Source: Clostridium sp. CAG:302 (GTDB taxonomy: Bacteria > Bacillota_I > Bacilli_A > RF39 > UBA660). From it: a DNA stretch of 64,000 bases. Positions 31,993 to 40,877 of the stretch are shown here, piece by piece (positions within the stretch are counted from its first letter, which is position 1; every line of letters starts with the position of its first letter). Made by a program: the position numbers and the translations under genes. The stretch lies in the NCBI GenBank assembly GCA_000431795.1, contig FR887368.1:20014-84013 (forward strand). Reading direction: 5' to 3'. Below the pieces are notes generated by a model. The model was not told where the DNA came from, ran no database searches, and was given only the letters and a program-made list of their open reading frames with translations.

Positions 31993-32559
31993 TTAGGTAT
32001 GAATTTTTTTAATAAGTAAATTGACATCTGATATTGTTACATTAGAAGTATCCTCTTCGCCTAATATGTTAACCATAACTTGTAATGTTGTTAAGGTATC
32101 AAATTTGAATAATGTTACTTGAGAAAAATGCATAATTTTTCCTTCCCCTATTGGCAATTGAAAAGATAAATCTTTAATTGCTGAGCCGGCTTCATTTTTT
32201 AGATAAAATGCTGCTCCATGATCTTCGTCAGCATTTTCTATTAAACCAGTTAATGTTATTTCATATATGCCAGGTTCTATTTCTATTTCGGATTCACTAA
32301 TAATAGAAATGTATTCTGATGGATTTGGTATTAGCCAGGGGTCTTGAATTATCATTTCACCAGTAACATTTGTATCTGCAAATCCAGTAAAAAATATACC
32401 TTCATTCGATGATGCTATCAATGGCCCGGGTTCACCTTGAATGCCTCTTTCTCCACGTGGTCCTCTAGGACCAATCGGACCGACAATTTGGCAGCAACTC
32501 AATATTTTATTTCTTAATTCTAACTTTTCTTTTAACTCGTTAATGCTTTTTGATAACAT
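31993..32559 (-). CDS. Collagen-like protein with BclA-type C-terminal domain
   Basis: The 188-residue protein has a short charged N-terminus ending in CC, then one run of Gly-X-Y triplets (GPIGPRGPRGERGIQGEPGP). A beta-rich C-terminal domain (about 110 residues) resembles the jelly-roll trimer domain of exosporium BclA-like proteins. There is no signal peptide. Such proteins form trimeric surface filaments. A related protein is at 37954-39063. Confidence 0.8.
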   Translation of the reverse strand: MLSKSINELKEKLELRNKILSCCQIVGPIGPRGPRGERGIQGEPGPLIASSNEGIFFTGFADTNVTGEMIIQDPWLIPNPSEYISIISESEIEIEPGIYEITLTGLIENADEDHGAAFYLKNEAGSAIKDLSFQLPIGEGKIMHFSQVTLFKFDTLTTLQVMVNILGEEDTSNVTISDVNLLIKKIHT

Positions 32560-32616
32560 AAAAAATACCTCCTTTATATAATTATATGAAGAAAGTAATT
32601 TTATTGCTTAAACAGT

Positions 32617-33165
32617 TTAATTAGTATTTTCTCTATGTAAGTAACAGCCTTTATCATGAGAATAGATAATACCTATTGCTTGGAGATAGGAATATATTAT
32701 AATACTTCCTATAAATGTCATTCCTCTTTTTTTTAAATCTTTAGATATTTTATCTGATAAGGATGATGTTGTTTTATTGCGTTCATATATTATTTTGTTA
32801 TTAGTAAATGTTTTTAAATAATTGTAAAAACTATGATATTCTTCTTTGATACTTTTAAATATTTTAGCGTTATTAATACTGGCTTTTATTTTTGATTTGT
32901 TTCTAATAATATTGGGATTGCTTTCTAGTTCTTTGATTTTGTTATCGTTATAATTACATACTTTATCTAAATCAAAATTGTTATAGGCTTTTTTAAATGC
33001 TTCTCTTTTATTAAGTACACATTCCCAGGATAATCCTATTTGAAATGTTTCTAATATAAGCATTTCAAATAGATAGTTATCATCTGTTTTTAATTTTCCC
33101 CATTCGTTATCATGATAATCTATATACTTAGGATTATTTATATTGCACCATTTACATCTATTCAT
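32617..33165 (-). CDS. tag: DNA-3-methyladenine glycosylase I
   Basis: The 182-residue base-excision enzyme begins NRCKWCNINNPKYIDYHDNEWG and contains FEMLILETFQIGLSW and SYLQAIGIIYSHDKGCYLH, including the zinc-binding Cys/His residues at both ends. The length is typical. It is monocistronic. Confidence 0.95.
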   Translation of the reverse strand: MNRCKWCNINNPKYIDYHDNEWGKLKTDDNYLFEMLILETFQIGLSWECVLNKREAFKKAYNNFDLDKVCNYNDNKIKELESNPNIIRNKSKIKASINNAKIFKSIKEEYHSFYNYLKTFTNNKIIYERNKTTSSLSDKISKDLKKRGMTFIGSIIIYSYLQAIGIIYSHDKGCYLHRENTN

Positions 33166-33230
33166 ATTTCTTCTCCTTTAATGGTTTATATTTTTATAGC
33201 TACTTAGTAAAATTTTATCATAAATTAAAA

Positions 33231-33259
33231 GAAAACTCTACCTAAAAGTAAGAGTTTTC
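33231..33259 (-). terminator. Hairpin terminator upstream of tag
   Basis: Stem GAAAACTCT / AGAGTTTTC with an 11-nt loop, then TTTTAATTT on the minus strand. No intact gene precedes it directly, only the repeat region 33274-33368. Confidence 0.55.
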
Positions 33260-33273
33260 AAACATTTTTGTTC

Positions 33274-33368
33274 GGGATAACTTATTACTCGCACCATCCG
33301 GGAGCGATTAACATTTCGCGATTGGAATAATTTATACCCCGCATCATCCAAGAGCTGCTAACATTTTC
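33274..33368 (-). repeat. Two imperfect tandem units of about 45 bp, possible coding remnant
   Basis: Both units follow the pattern GG-ATAA-TTAT-AC-C-CGCA-CATCC-AGAGC-TAACATTT. On the minus strand the pair is open in one frame without a start codon and reads SSSWMMRGINYSN, then NREMLIAPGWCE, then stop. It may be a decayed repeat-protein gene. No family was recognised. Confidence 0.5.
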
Positions 33369-33455
33369 AGGTAGTATATTTTTCTGATTTAATACTAGTA
33401 TACCATGTTTATTTTTTCTATAATTCCAATTATTTAATTTTACTGTCAAGTATAT

Positions 33456-33538
33456 TTCAGTTGTTCGGAAACACCGAATAACTGAAATTTTATATATAAT
33501 ACCTTTCGATTCAACTGTTCAGAAATTCCGAATAGTTG
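33456..33538. repeat. Two related palindromes
   Basis: 33456-33486 (stem TTCAGTTGTTCGG / CCGAATAACTGAA) and 33512-33538 (stem CAACTGTTC-GAA / TTC-GAATAGTTG type) share a TTCGGAA...CCGAAT core 55 bp apart. They lie downstream of the Panacea antitoxin gene and could be terminators or protein-binding sites. Confidence 0.5.
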
Positions 33539-33593
33539 TCTTTTTAAGTTTAACTCTATGTAATTATACCAAATTATAATTACTTATCATTCT

Positions 33594-34505
33594 TTAAATA
33601 TTATCAATATCTAAATACTTGGCATATTTATAATCAATTATTTCACCATTCTTTGTATCAATATAACCTTTAAAACTATGTGACCAATCACTTAATTCAC
33701 TAGCAGAATATTCTTTAAACTTATATTTTATTAATTTCATACTATTAAGTTCTTCTTTAGTAAACAATTTCTTATCAAAGTCTTTATCTGTAGTAAAGTT
33801 TGTACTAATATCATTTATTTCAATTTTTATATAATCATTCTTTATTAAAAAATTATATAAGATGTTCCTATTATCTACTACTGGTCCATATAGTAAATGA
33901 GCATATTTTAAATTAGTAATTGCCTCTTTATTTTCTTTACAATTATAAAAATCTACAGCAAAAAGATGCTTCATTAGTGAAGTTTCACATAACTTATTAT
34001 TCTTTAATAAATAAAGTATCGTATTAACTGTTTTATATACTTTACTAAATGGTAATATAGAAAGTATTTTATAATACTCTTCTTCAGTAAAATTATTTTT
34101 TTGTCTTTCTAATAATTTTACAATATAGTAGGGATTCTCATTTAAAATCATATATGTATTTAAATATTCTCCTTGTGGTACAGAATCACTATTTTCATAT
34201 CTTACAATACTCTTCTTTGACCAACCAAGTATTTTAGAAAATACTTCTTGTGATAAATTCAATTTTATTCTTATTTCTTTAATCTTTTCAAAAGATAAAT
34301 TAAATAATTTTAAATAACAATCATATATTTTATACATATCATTATCAAAGTTATCATTAATTAGTATGTTACCACACTTGGGACAATAATGAACTTCTTC
34401 TACTACAAGAAACTCTTTTCCACGATAAGTATATTTATTTTTTTCTGTTTTAATAGTTGGATTAACATCTTTATTACATTCATAACAATATTCTAATCTT
34501 TCCAT
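33594..34505 (-). CDS. Panacea-domain antitoxin with MqsA-like zinc finger and HTH
   Basis: The 303-residue protein has three parts. The first is a YgiT/MqsA zinc finger (YCYECNK, HYCPKCGN). The second is an XRE helix-turn-helix (LNLSQEVFSKILGWSKKSIVRYE). The third is a Panacea (DUF4065/SocA-like) domain (AHLLYGPVVDNRNILYNFL, ASELSDWSHSF). This domain order is that of antitoxins which neutralise diverse toxins and repress their own operon. The start at 34505 follows GGAGGTAACTAAA. The preceding 100-residue gene on the same transcript is the candidate toxin. Confidence 0.85.
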   Translation of the reverse strand: MERLEYCYECNKDVNPTIKTEKNKYTYRGKEFLVVEEVHYCPKCGNILINDNFDNDMYKIYDCYLKLFNLSFEKIKEIRIKLNLSQEVFSKILGWSKKSIVRYENSDSVPQGEYLNTYMILNENPYYIVKLLERQKNNFTEEEYYKILSILPFSKVYKTVNTILYLLKNNKLCETSLMKHLFAVDFYNCKENKEAITNLKYAHLLYGPVVDNRNILYNFLIKNDYIKIEINDISTNFTTDKDFDKKLFTKEELNSMKLIKYKFKEYSASELSDWSHSFKGYIDTKNGEIIDYKYAKYLDIDNI

Positions 34506-34571
34506 TTTAGTTACCTCCATTATCTATATGAAACGATATACATAATAATCCTTTATCATTTATAGTAAGTT

Positions 34572-34874
34572 TTATATAAGCATCTTTCTATTTATAATTT
34601 TTTTAAACTCATATATTTCCGCATTAAAATTCCTACTGAACTCTCTATCTCTACTTATTCTAAAGTAATCACTTGGTTGTAATTCTTTTATATGATTCAA
34701 TATTTCACTAATTTTAATAATACCAATATCAAGTGATGCTTGCCTGGCATTTACTACTTTATTACCAGATTTAACATTTCTATAATATACAAAATAAGCA
34801 TTATTTTTATCTATTTCCTTGCGAGCGGTTATCAAAAACAAATTAACTGCTGCCAAATCTAAACTGCTAAGCAT
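34572..34874 (-). CDS. Candidate toxin of the Panacea system (MqsR-like?)
   Basis: The 100-residue protein is encoded directly upstream of the Panacea antitoxin in toxin-first order, behind a consensus promoter. The centre (VVNARQASLDIGIIKISEI, then IKELQPSDYF) and C-terminus (AEIYEFKKIINRKMLI) vaguely resemble MqsR-type interferases, where a helix pair precedes a beta-sheet ending in YIKL. The C-terminal strand found in MqsR is truncated here. I cannot name the family with certainty; size and position are the main evidence. Confidence 0.5.
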   Translation of the reverse strand: MLSSLDLAAVNLFLITARKEIDKNNAYFVYYRNVKSGNKVVNARQASLDIGIIKISEILNHIKELQPSDYFRISRDREFSRNFNAEIYEFKKIINRKMLI

Positions 34875-34898
34875 ATAACCAACTCCCTTAACAATTTA

Positions 34899-34927
34899 AT
34901 TATATCATTTTATTTACTTGGTGTCAA
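34899..34927 (-). promoter_or_regulatory. Perfect consensus promoter of the toxin-antitoxin operon
   Basis: TTGACA, a 17-nt spacer, then TATAAT, about 25 nt upstream of the toxin start. Such strength is usual for autorepressed toxin-antitoxin operons. Confidence 0.8.
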
Positions 34928-34986
34928 TTGTCTCTTTTTACTTTTTTAATTTTTAATATTATATAACATTTTAGTATACACCTATG

Positions 34987-35082
34987 GCTTATATATAATA
35001 GATATGGTTGATATCTTTATTTGAGACAATATATTGGCTCAAATAAACACTAATAAGACTTAGAATAAGGCTTATAGTTGAC
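34987..35082 (+). repeat. Twin-hairpin intergenic element, copy E7
   Basis: Conserved flank GCTTATATATAATAGATATG. Hairpin 1 has stem TTTGAG / CTCAAA with loop AC-AATATATT-GG. Then AACACT and hairpin 2 with TAAG / CTTA around AC...GG, ending in AGTTGAC. Confidence 0.85.
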
Positions 35083-35088
35083 ATGATA

Positions 35089-35114
35089 AAAGAAGTAAAT
35101 AACCTTACTTCTTT
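35089..35114 (-). terminator. Terminator of the surface-protein operon
   Basis: Stem AAAGAAGTAA / TTACTTCTTT with a 6-nt loop, overlapping the stop codon of 35113-35658. Confidence 0.65.
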
Positions 35115-35658
35115 AATTATCATTAAGTATTATTTGTCCATCACTAATAACAATATTTGGAAAACTAGCATCAGTTAAAGTAAAATTCCTAAGTGGAGCT
35201 TCCGGATTAGTTATCTCTACTATTTTATTCTGTTCATTCATTACTATAGATTTAACAGTATCATCAAAAGTATGTCCACCATCACTAGTTATTTGTTTAT
35301 AATATATCGTAATATTACCCGATGTAGCAAACGGAATATTACTAAACTTAGCATTACCATCAGTATCAGTAATTACCTCTTCAGATAGAATATTTCCAGT
35401 ACTATCAGTTCTAACAAACTTAGCTCCTATTACTTGTACTCCCGTTTGCGGATTTCCAGTATCTGTTACATGAAGGGTTAATGTTCCATTAGCTTTTATG
35501 GTAAAAGTATAAGTATTAGTTCCCTCTACTATAGTAACATTTTTAGGTTCTATAGAATCAGGATCATAGCCCTCTACTACTGCTGATACCTTATAATTAC
35601 CATTAACAAGTCTTATACTTCCCTTACCATTAGTTATTGGAATAGTGTGTCTTCCCAT
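35113..35658 (-). CDS. Beta-sandwich (Cna-B / carboxypeptidase-regulatory-like) surface protein
   Basis: The 181-residue protein is built of beta-strands with two prealbumin-like repeats. The first covers NGKGSIRLVNGNYKVSAVVEGY to KNVTIVEGTNTYTFTI. The second covers GTLTLHVTDTGNPQTGVQVI to TDTDGNAKFSNIPF, a typical Cna-B turn. There is no signal peptide, LPxTG or membrane anchor. It overlaps the upstream gene by 25 nt and is the last gene of an apparent three-gene operon (37859 to 35113). It is probably structural, on the cell or spore surface. Confidence 0.65.
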   Translation of the reverse strand: MGRHTIPITNGKGSIRLVNGNYKVSAVVEGYDPDSIEPKNVTIVEGTNTYTFTIKANGTLTLHVTDTGNPQTGVQVIGAKFVRTDSTGNILSEEVITDTDGNAKFSNIPFATSGNITIYYKQITSDGGHTFDDTVKSIVMNEQNKIVEITNPEAPLRNFTLTDASFPNIVISDGQIILNDN

Positions 35659-35987
35659 AACAATATCTCTCCTCTCTTTATCTTTATATTCGAATTATTA
35701 GCATCTTCTAACAAAACAGTAATAAGATGGTTTTTATTAAAATTATTATTAATATTTATACAATATATTTCATCTCTTTTAGCAATTAATGGAATAACTA
35801 TTATCTTTAATCCTGATATAATAAATAATTTATATATATCATTGTGACATATTGGTATTTTAATATTATTTAAGTTAACTATTATCTCTTCATATACTAT
35901 CTTATTACATTTATCTTTTAAAATTATTTTTGTTTTACTCAAATTCATTCCATCACATATTCTAATATAAATAAAATCTTTTTTCAT
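35634..35987 (-). CDS. Small beta-rich protein of unknown function
   Basis: The 117-residue protein has alternating hydrophobic strands (FIYIRICDGMN, KIILKDKCNKIVYEEIIVN, HDIYKLFIISGLKIIVIPLIA) and no signal peptide or recognised motif. It lies between the beta-helix-like protein and the Cna-B-like protein with operon spacing, so it probably belongs to the same surface structure. Confidence 0.6.
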   Translation of the reverse strand: MKKDFIYIRICDGMNLSKTKIILKDKCNKIVYEEIIVNLNNIKIPICHNDIYKLFIISGLKIIVIPLIAKRDEIYCININNNFNKNHLITVLLEDANNSNIKIKRGEILLWEDTLFQ

Positions 35988-36002
35988 AAATCACCTTACC
36001 CT

Positions 36003-37859
36003 CTATTCCTCAATACTCCAAATAACCATTGTAGAATAATCTTCATCTTTTAATAAACTCTTACTAGGACTTAATCTTAATCCCTTATCAGTAGAAAAAG
36101 TTACTTTAGATACTTCAACACTTCCACTAGTACTAGTAGATTCATATATTAATTTCTTACTAGTTGTTAATTTTTCTATTTCATTATTAAACTTCTTAAA
36201 AAATAAGGAGTCTACTAGTACTTTACCATTCATTTCAATCATTGGATTAACAAAATATATATATAATTTCCAATTTGTTTTGGTAGTTCTACTATCTACT
36301 ACTGTTATAACAGTCTTATCTTTTTTATATAATGTTAAAGGCTTATCTTCTCCTGGTATTGTATTAAACGGTATATTTTCTGTTACCTCTAGTAGTGTTA
36401 ATTCTCCATCAAATGGTGTTGTTATCTCTCTTTTAGTATAAAGGCCATTTAAACAAGTAGTTATAATATAATTAGTACCATCTATTGGTGCATCATCTAA
36501 ATTAAATTCAAATAGTCCAGTTTCATCAGTGGGAACCTCTAATTTCTTACCATCATATTCTAACCTAATATTAGTATCTTTTATGGTATATCCCGATAAG
36601 ACATTAATATTACTATTTATTGGTTGAATATTTGTTCTTATCATTCCTATTGTTAAAATCTTTTTACTTTGAAAAGTAAATTTATTTATATCTGGTAATT
36701 TTGTAAGTTCTGTTTCAGTAAGGTTATGTGATGTTATAGTGGTGGTATCTTTATTAAATATTCCTTTTATTTCTAATGGATAATTGTCTTTATACCAATA
36801 TAATGGTGGTATATCTTCTAAATCACAAGCACTTGTATAGTCCTTAGCTTCACTCCACATATTTATTCTACTAATTTTAAATGTGTATTCTACTGGGTTA
36901 TTTGTATACCAAATATTGGCATTCTTAGTATATATTTTTATATATTTAGGATTATCTATAATAATTTTTTGATTATTCCCTTTAAAATAAATATTATAGT
37001 TATCAGTAGGTGTAGTCATAAATGTATTTAGAATAGATACGTTTGCTCCCTCTTTTACTATTAAATTACCAAAGATATTCCACATTGGTATTCTTTGATG
37101 ACTTTTTTCTATAAATGTGAAGGTAGATTTCTCTTCTATTAAAACATTTCTAGCACCATGAGTAGTTGTTTTAGCAAAACCATTACCCGTAGTTAATAAT
37201 AGTTCTGCTCCATGACCAATAGTTAAATCTAATCTATTAGTTCCATTCATAAGTTCTCTATCAGTAGTTATAGTTACCCTACTATTGGGAATAATTTTAA
37301 CTAATGAGGGGATAACATCATTAAAGAAAAAAATAGTATTTGTACTTGAAGTACTCGTTATAGTTGTATTTCCCTCTATTAATATTCGATTTGAATCGCA
37401 TACTCTTTGGGCTGATATATTATTTGTATCTGCTACTTCAATAATAGAATCTATTATTTTAGTTGTTCCATAGTAGTTGCAGGATAATTCTACTCCTCTA
37501 AAATTTATATTATTATACTCTACTACTACATTAGAATAATTGGGGTGTGATGGTACATAAATAACGCCATAACCATGGGATGATATTATATTCATATTTT
37601 TTAGTATGATTCTCTTATTAGTGGTACTTACTTTTATTACTTCACCCTCTGTATTTAAGTTATTGGTATATGTATATTTTGTATTGTTATGGGTTCCATC
37701 TATTATTATTTTTTCTTTGGTATTATTGATTACTAAGCCGCTACTCATAGTAATATCATTTCCTAAATAGATATAGGTATAGTTATTTTGTTCACTTAAT
37801 ACTTTATTTAATTCTTCACTTGTTGTTACAACAACGGTATTTTCATCAATTACTTGCAC
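36003..37859 (-). CDS. Large beta-helix-like adhesin/surface protein
   Basis: The 618-residue protein has an N-terminal region (residues about 1-330) of short repeated strands (VYLGNDITM-like, IIIDGTHNN, ILKNMNIISS, VVEYNNINFRG, KIIDSIIEVAD, ILIEGNTTITS). This fits a right-handed parallel beta-helix like pectate-lyase-type adhesive domains. A later Cna-B-like unit (YTIKDTNIRLEYDGKKLEVPTDETGLFEFNL) and a C-terminal beta-domain follow. There is no signal peptide or anchor. It is first of the three-gene operon. Confidence 0.65.
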   Translation of the reverse strand: MQVIDENTVVVTTSEELNKVLSEQNNYTYIYLGNDITMSSGLVINNTKEKIIIDGTHNNTKYTYTNNLNTEGEVIKVSTTNKRIILKNMNIISSHGYGVIYVPSHPNYSNVVVEYNNINFRGVELSCNYYGTTKIIDSIIEVADTNNISAQRVCDSNRILIEGNTTITSTSSTNTIFFFNDVIPSLVKIIPNSRVTITTDRELMNGTNRLDLTIGHGAELLLTTGNGFAKTTTHGARNVLIEEKSTFTFIEKSHQRIPMWNIFGNLIVKEGANVSILNTFMTTPTDNYNIYFKGNNQKIIIDNPKYIKIYTKNANIWYTNNPVEYTFKISRINMWSEAKDYTSACDLEDIPPLYWYKDNYPLEIKGIFNKDTTTITSHNLTETELTKLPDINKFTFQSKKILTIGMIRTNIQPINSNINVLSGYTIKDTNIRLEYDGKKLEVPTDETGLFEFNLDDAPIDGTNYIITTCLNGLYTKREITTPFDGELTLLEVTENIPFNTIPGEDKPLTLYKKDKTVITVVDSRTTKTNWKLYIYFVNPMIEMNGKVLVDSLFFKKFNNEIEKLTTSKKLIYESTSTSGSVEVSKVTFSTDKGLRLSPSKSLLKDEDYSTMVIWSIEE

Positions 37860-37935
37860 TTTATCACTCCTCTACTATAAATTATGTTTATTCTTTATTA
37901 GGAGATAATTAATATGTATGATAATAAAGAAAAAA

Positions 37936-37955
37936 AGAATAGTTTTATCTATTCT
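37936..37955 (-). terminator. Terminator of the collagen-like gene 37954-39063
   Basis: Stem AGAATAG / CTATTCT followed by TTTTTTTC on the minus strand, overlapping the stop codon. Confidence 0.75.
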
Positions 37956-39063
37956 AATGTATTTTAAGAACACTAAGCATAGCATTAGTACTCCCATTAA
38001 ATGTCATAGTCACTGGCATTGATGCTTTAATATTTAATGTTACAATGTCATCTGGTTGTAGTGATATTATAGTTGTTCCACTTATACAGTTAATAATTTG
38101 GGCTTGAAATTCAATAGTGGGATTAGAAGCCGGCTGTAAGATATCATTTGCTTTGATGGACATTGTTAAAGAGCATTCTTCACTTGTTGCTCCACATAAT
38201 AAATATGATATTAAATAGACTCCACTTTCTTTTATTTTTATTCCGTTATTGGTATATTCGGTAAAAAGTGATACTCCTGTTTCCGCTAATGGAATAGTGG
38301 TATCTATAGCCTGCTCTAAAGTAATTTGGGTATCCATCATGGCATATCTTATTCCATATGCTGATACAAAGTTAGTTCCTGGTGGTCCAGCAGGTCCTTG
38401 TATTCCTCGCGGTCCTTGGATTCCTTGTTCTCCTTTTGGTATTTGAAATGTTAGATGATGAACCCAATCTTCAAAGGTATCCATTACTTGAGCTTCTTCT
38501 CCTGGTTCTAGTGTTTCAGTTTCATCAATGGCTATGTGTTCAGTACGACCTATTTCTCCTGGTAATCCTCGTGGTCCCATTTCACCTTCTTCACCTTTAT
38601 CACCTTTTGGTATCTTAAAATCTAATATAACATCTTCTGCTGTTCCAGTATTTATTACTTCTGCTGGAAGTGTTGGTTCTATTGTTTCTACTTTTCCTAC
38701 TTTTATAGTAACGGGGCCTCTCTCTCCTCTTTCGCCTTTGGCTCCTTGTGGTCCTACTTCACCTTTTTCTCCTTTTATTCCTTGAATTCCTTGAGGTCCA
38801 ATCTTTCCTTCTATTCCCTGTACTCCTTTTGGTATCTTAAAATCTAATATTACATCATCTGCTGTTCCAGTATTTATTACTTCTGCTGGTAACGTTGGTT
38901 CTATTGTTTCTACTTTTCCTACTTTTATAGTAGCGGGTCCTCTCTCTCCTCTTTCACCTTTCTCCCCTCTTGGTCCTTGGATATAACAATATTTACATCT
39001 TTCTCTTTCTTCTTCTATTTTCTTTTTTATTCTATCATAATTATCATTACAATTATTATTCAT
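37954..39063 (-). CDS. Collagen-like repeat protein with internal duplicated module
   Basis: The 369-residue protein has an N-terminal Cys motif (CKYCY) and several Gly-X-Y blocks (GPRGEKGERGERGP, GIEGKIGPQGIQGIKGEKGE, GIQGPRGIQGPAGPPG). Between them, a module of about 35 residues (IKVGKVETIEPTLPAEVINT, then DVILDFKIPKG) occurs twice almost identically, plus a diverged third version. The C-terminal about 130 residues form a BclA/TNF-like trimer domain. There is no signal peptide, as in exosporium collagen-like proteins. The duplicated DNA makes it prone to length variation. Confidence 0.85.
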   Translation of the reverse strand: MNNNCNDNYDRIKKKIEEERERCKYCYIQGPRGEKGERGERGPATIKVGKVETIEPTLPAEVINTGTADDVILDFKIPKGVQGIEGKIGPQGIQGIKGEKGEVGPQGAKGERGERGPVTIKVGKVETIEPTLPAEVINTGTAEDVILDFKIPKGDKGEEGEMGPRGLPGEIGRTEHIAIDETETLEPGEEAQVMDTFEDWVHHLTFQIPKGEQGIQGPRGIQGPAGPPGTNFVSAYGIRYAMMDTQITLEQAIDTTIPLAETGVSLFTEYTNNGIKIKESGVYLISYLLCGATSEECSLTMSIKANDILQPASNPTIEFQAQIINCISGTTIISLQPDDIVTLNIKASMPVTMTFNGSTNAMLSVLKIH

Positions 39064-39134
39064 TATTTTCCTCCTTTCTTTATTTTATTCAATAGTTTTA
39101 ATATTTAAAACATTAATATATTTATATAATAAAA

Positions 39135-39160
39135 AGATTAGTTGTATTTCAAACTAATCT
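39135..39160 (-). terminator. Terminator of the lipoprotein gene
   Basis: Stem AGATTAGT / ACTAATCT with TTTTATTAT after it on the minus strand. Confidence 0.7.
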
Positions 39161-39208
39161 CTATTAAATTACTATTTTTTTAATTAATTACTAAATTGTA
39201 ATTTATGA

Positions 39209-39787
39209 TTATTTATATAATCTAATAACTTGATATTCATAATGATCATTGGCATTTGAGATTCCTACTGAAATGCCTTTACCATTATTAGCTGTTTCTT
39301 TAGAATAAGATTTTTCTTTGGCTTCTTTTAACAATTCATCAATTTCAGAATCAGTAATTTCTTCATTGTTGGCTTTAATCAAAAGTTTTGTATACTTTAT
39401 AGCAGTAGTTTCATCATACTTGTCATTATCCATATAAATAGCACTCATATCAAGAATATCTTTTTCTTTATTTCCAGATGATTCAACTGGTTTTAGGTAG
39501 AATGCAACATCATCAGTTAGTGCAAACCAATATTTACCATTATCCACAACCATATAATCATCACTAGCAGGTGTATTTAATCCACTATCCATTATTTCAG
39601 TATTAAATTTAGCAAGAATAGTGTTTACAGTTTCTTTTTCAACCCATCCATATTTTTTATAAGTTTCTTCTAATTCTTTTTCAGCATCTTCTAATTCTTT
39701 TTTAGAATCACTAACTGGATTGCTACATCCAGCAAGTCCTAAAGCCATAACCCCACAAAGTAAAATTGCAAATAATTTCTTTTTCAT
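39209..39787 (-). CDS. Lipoprotein of unknown function
   Basis: The 192-residue protein has a clear lipobox: KKKLFAILLCGVMALGLAGC, cleavage before Cys21. A coiled-coil linker (KKELEDAEKELEETYKKYG) and a mixed globular domain follow. It is anchored on the outer face of the membrane. It follows a four-helix membrane protein gene with 17 nt spacing and may act with it. Confidence 0.85.
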   Translation of the reverse strand: MKKKLFAILLCGVMALGLAGCSNPVSDSKKELEDAEKELEETYKKYGWVEKETVNTILAKFNTEIMDSGLNTPASDDYMVVDNGKYWFALTDDVAFYLKPVESSGNKEKDILDMSAIYMDNDKYDETTAIKYTKLLIKANNEEITDSEIDELLKEAKEKSYSKETANNGKGISVGISNANDHYEYQVIRLYK

Positions 39788-39804
39788 CTTTCTCTCCTCC
39801 TATA

Positions 39805-40689
39805 TTACTCAAACATTATTGAGTCCATAATAAATTTGCTAACCTTTTGCCATTCATTCATTTGTTCTTTTGTACAATTAAAATTAACTAATCTTAATTT
39901 ATCATTAACAGAAAATGTAATAATATGATTATAGATTTCTGTATCTGATCCCTCTGTTGTAAATTCCATTTCACCAATTTTATGATTGTTTCTTTCCCAA
40001 AACTTTAATTTTACATCTTTTGAATAATTTTTATAAGTCGATTCCATTGTTTTGACATATTCTTCTATCTGATTATTTTTCATTGTAACATCATTCATAA
40101 CTAATACTACATTAATTGTTGTTTTGTCATTTGTGTAAACAAGTGATGGTGCATTTCCATTTGGATATTTAACATTAAGAATTTCATCACTCATTATTTT
40201 AAATTCACTTGGAATCTTTATTTTAAATCCATCAAACATTTCATATTGTGTTTCAATGTTATTACCATTATTAGTAGTAATGACCAATGTGTTTTCAATT
40301 TCACTTAAATTTTCAGTTTTTGTAATATTTGGTATTGTTATAATAGCCCAAATAATTAAAACTGCTATGCTAATTATTAAGCATACATTTAAATTTTTTG
40401 TTTTAACTTTGTATTCTGGTATCTTCTTTTCCTTTAAATAATATTGGTGCATATTTTTAATATCTAAATCGTTCTTTATATCAAGCACTATAAAAGGAAG
40501 TGCTACAATAATAATTAAAAGTGTATTAATGATTGTTATATTAAATGGGATCATATTATTTATTGTCAGTATAATATTTGGTATAACTATAATTGCTAAT
40601 AACAATATAAGGATCATTTCATAAACATAGTAGTTCTTAAATGCCTTATTTTCTTTTTTCATCATTTTTTTAAATTCATTTTTTTCCAT
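39805..40689 (-). CDS. Four-helix membrane protein with extracytoplasmic domain
   Basis: The protein has about 294 residues. Hydrophobic helices occur around residues 25-50, 55-75 and 105-125, followed by an exported C-terminal domain (MFDGFKIKIPSEFKIMSDE through VMDSIMFE) resembling PsbP/DUF-type stress proteins. The start at 40689 follows TTGGAG. An attenuator-like leader lies upstream. No family name can be given. Confidence 0.65.
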   Translation of the reverse strand: MEKNEFKKMMKKENKAFKNYYVYEMILILLLAIIVIPNIILTINNMIPFNITIINTLLIIIVALPFIVLDIKNDLDIKNMHQYYLKEKKIPEYKVKTKNLNVCLIISIAVLIIWAIITIPNITKTENLSEIENTLVITTNNGNNIETQYEMFDGFKIKIPSEFKIMSDEILNVKYPNGNAPSLVYTNDKTTINVVLVMNDVTMKNNQIEEYVKTMESTYKNYSKDVKLKFWERNNHKIGEMEFTTEGSDTEIYNHIITFSVNDKLRLVNFNCTKEQMNEWQKVSKFIMDSIMFE

Positions 40690-40741
40690 AATTTTCTCCA
40701 ATTTACTTAACATTATCATAAATGTGAACCTCATACGATTT

Positions 40742-40872
40742 AAAAAAAGTTGCTTCTAATATCACTATTAGAATTTTCTCCATTTAATAATAATATTATT
40801 ATTAATGTAGGGAGACATAAACTCGGATAGTTCCTACCCTATATATAAATAACCTATATATTCCAACCCTCG
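40742..40872 (-). promoter_or_regulatory. Candidate structured leader with intrinsic terminator (attenuator or riboswitch)
   Basis: On the minus strand, the inferred transcript begins with an arm GGGTAG...CCCTAC enclosing GAACTATCCGAG. Before it is a TATATA / TATATA pair, and after it an AT-rich hairpin. It ends in a perfect 8-bp stem TTCTAATA / TATTAGAA (40754-40773) and, 5 nt later, a run of seven U. The gene starts about 55 nt further on. No known riboswitch class was recognised. Confidence 0.45.
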
Positions 40873-40877
40873 TGGTA

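Noticed and set aside
38249..38785. Several plus-strand frames rich in Pro, Ser and Leu
   Set aside because: They are mirror readings of the Gly-X-Y codons of the collagen-like gene.
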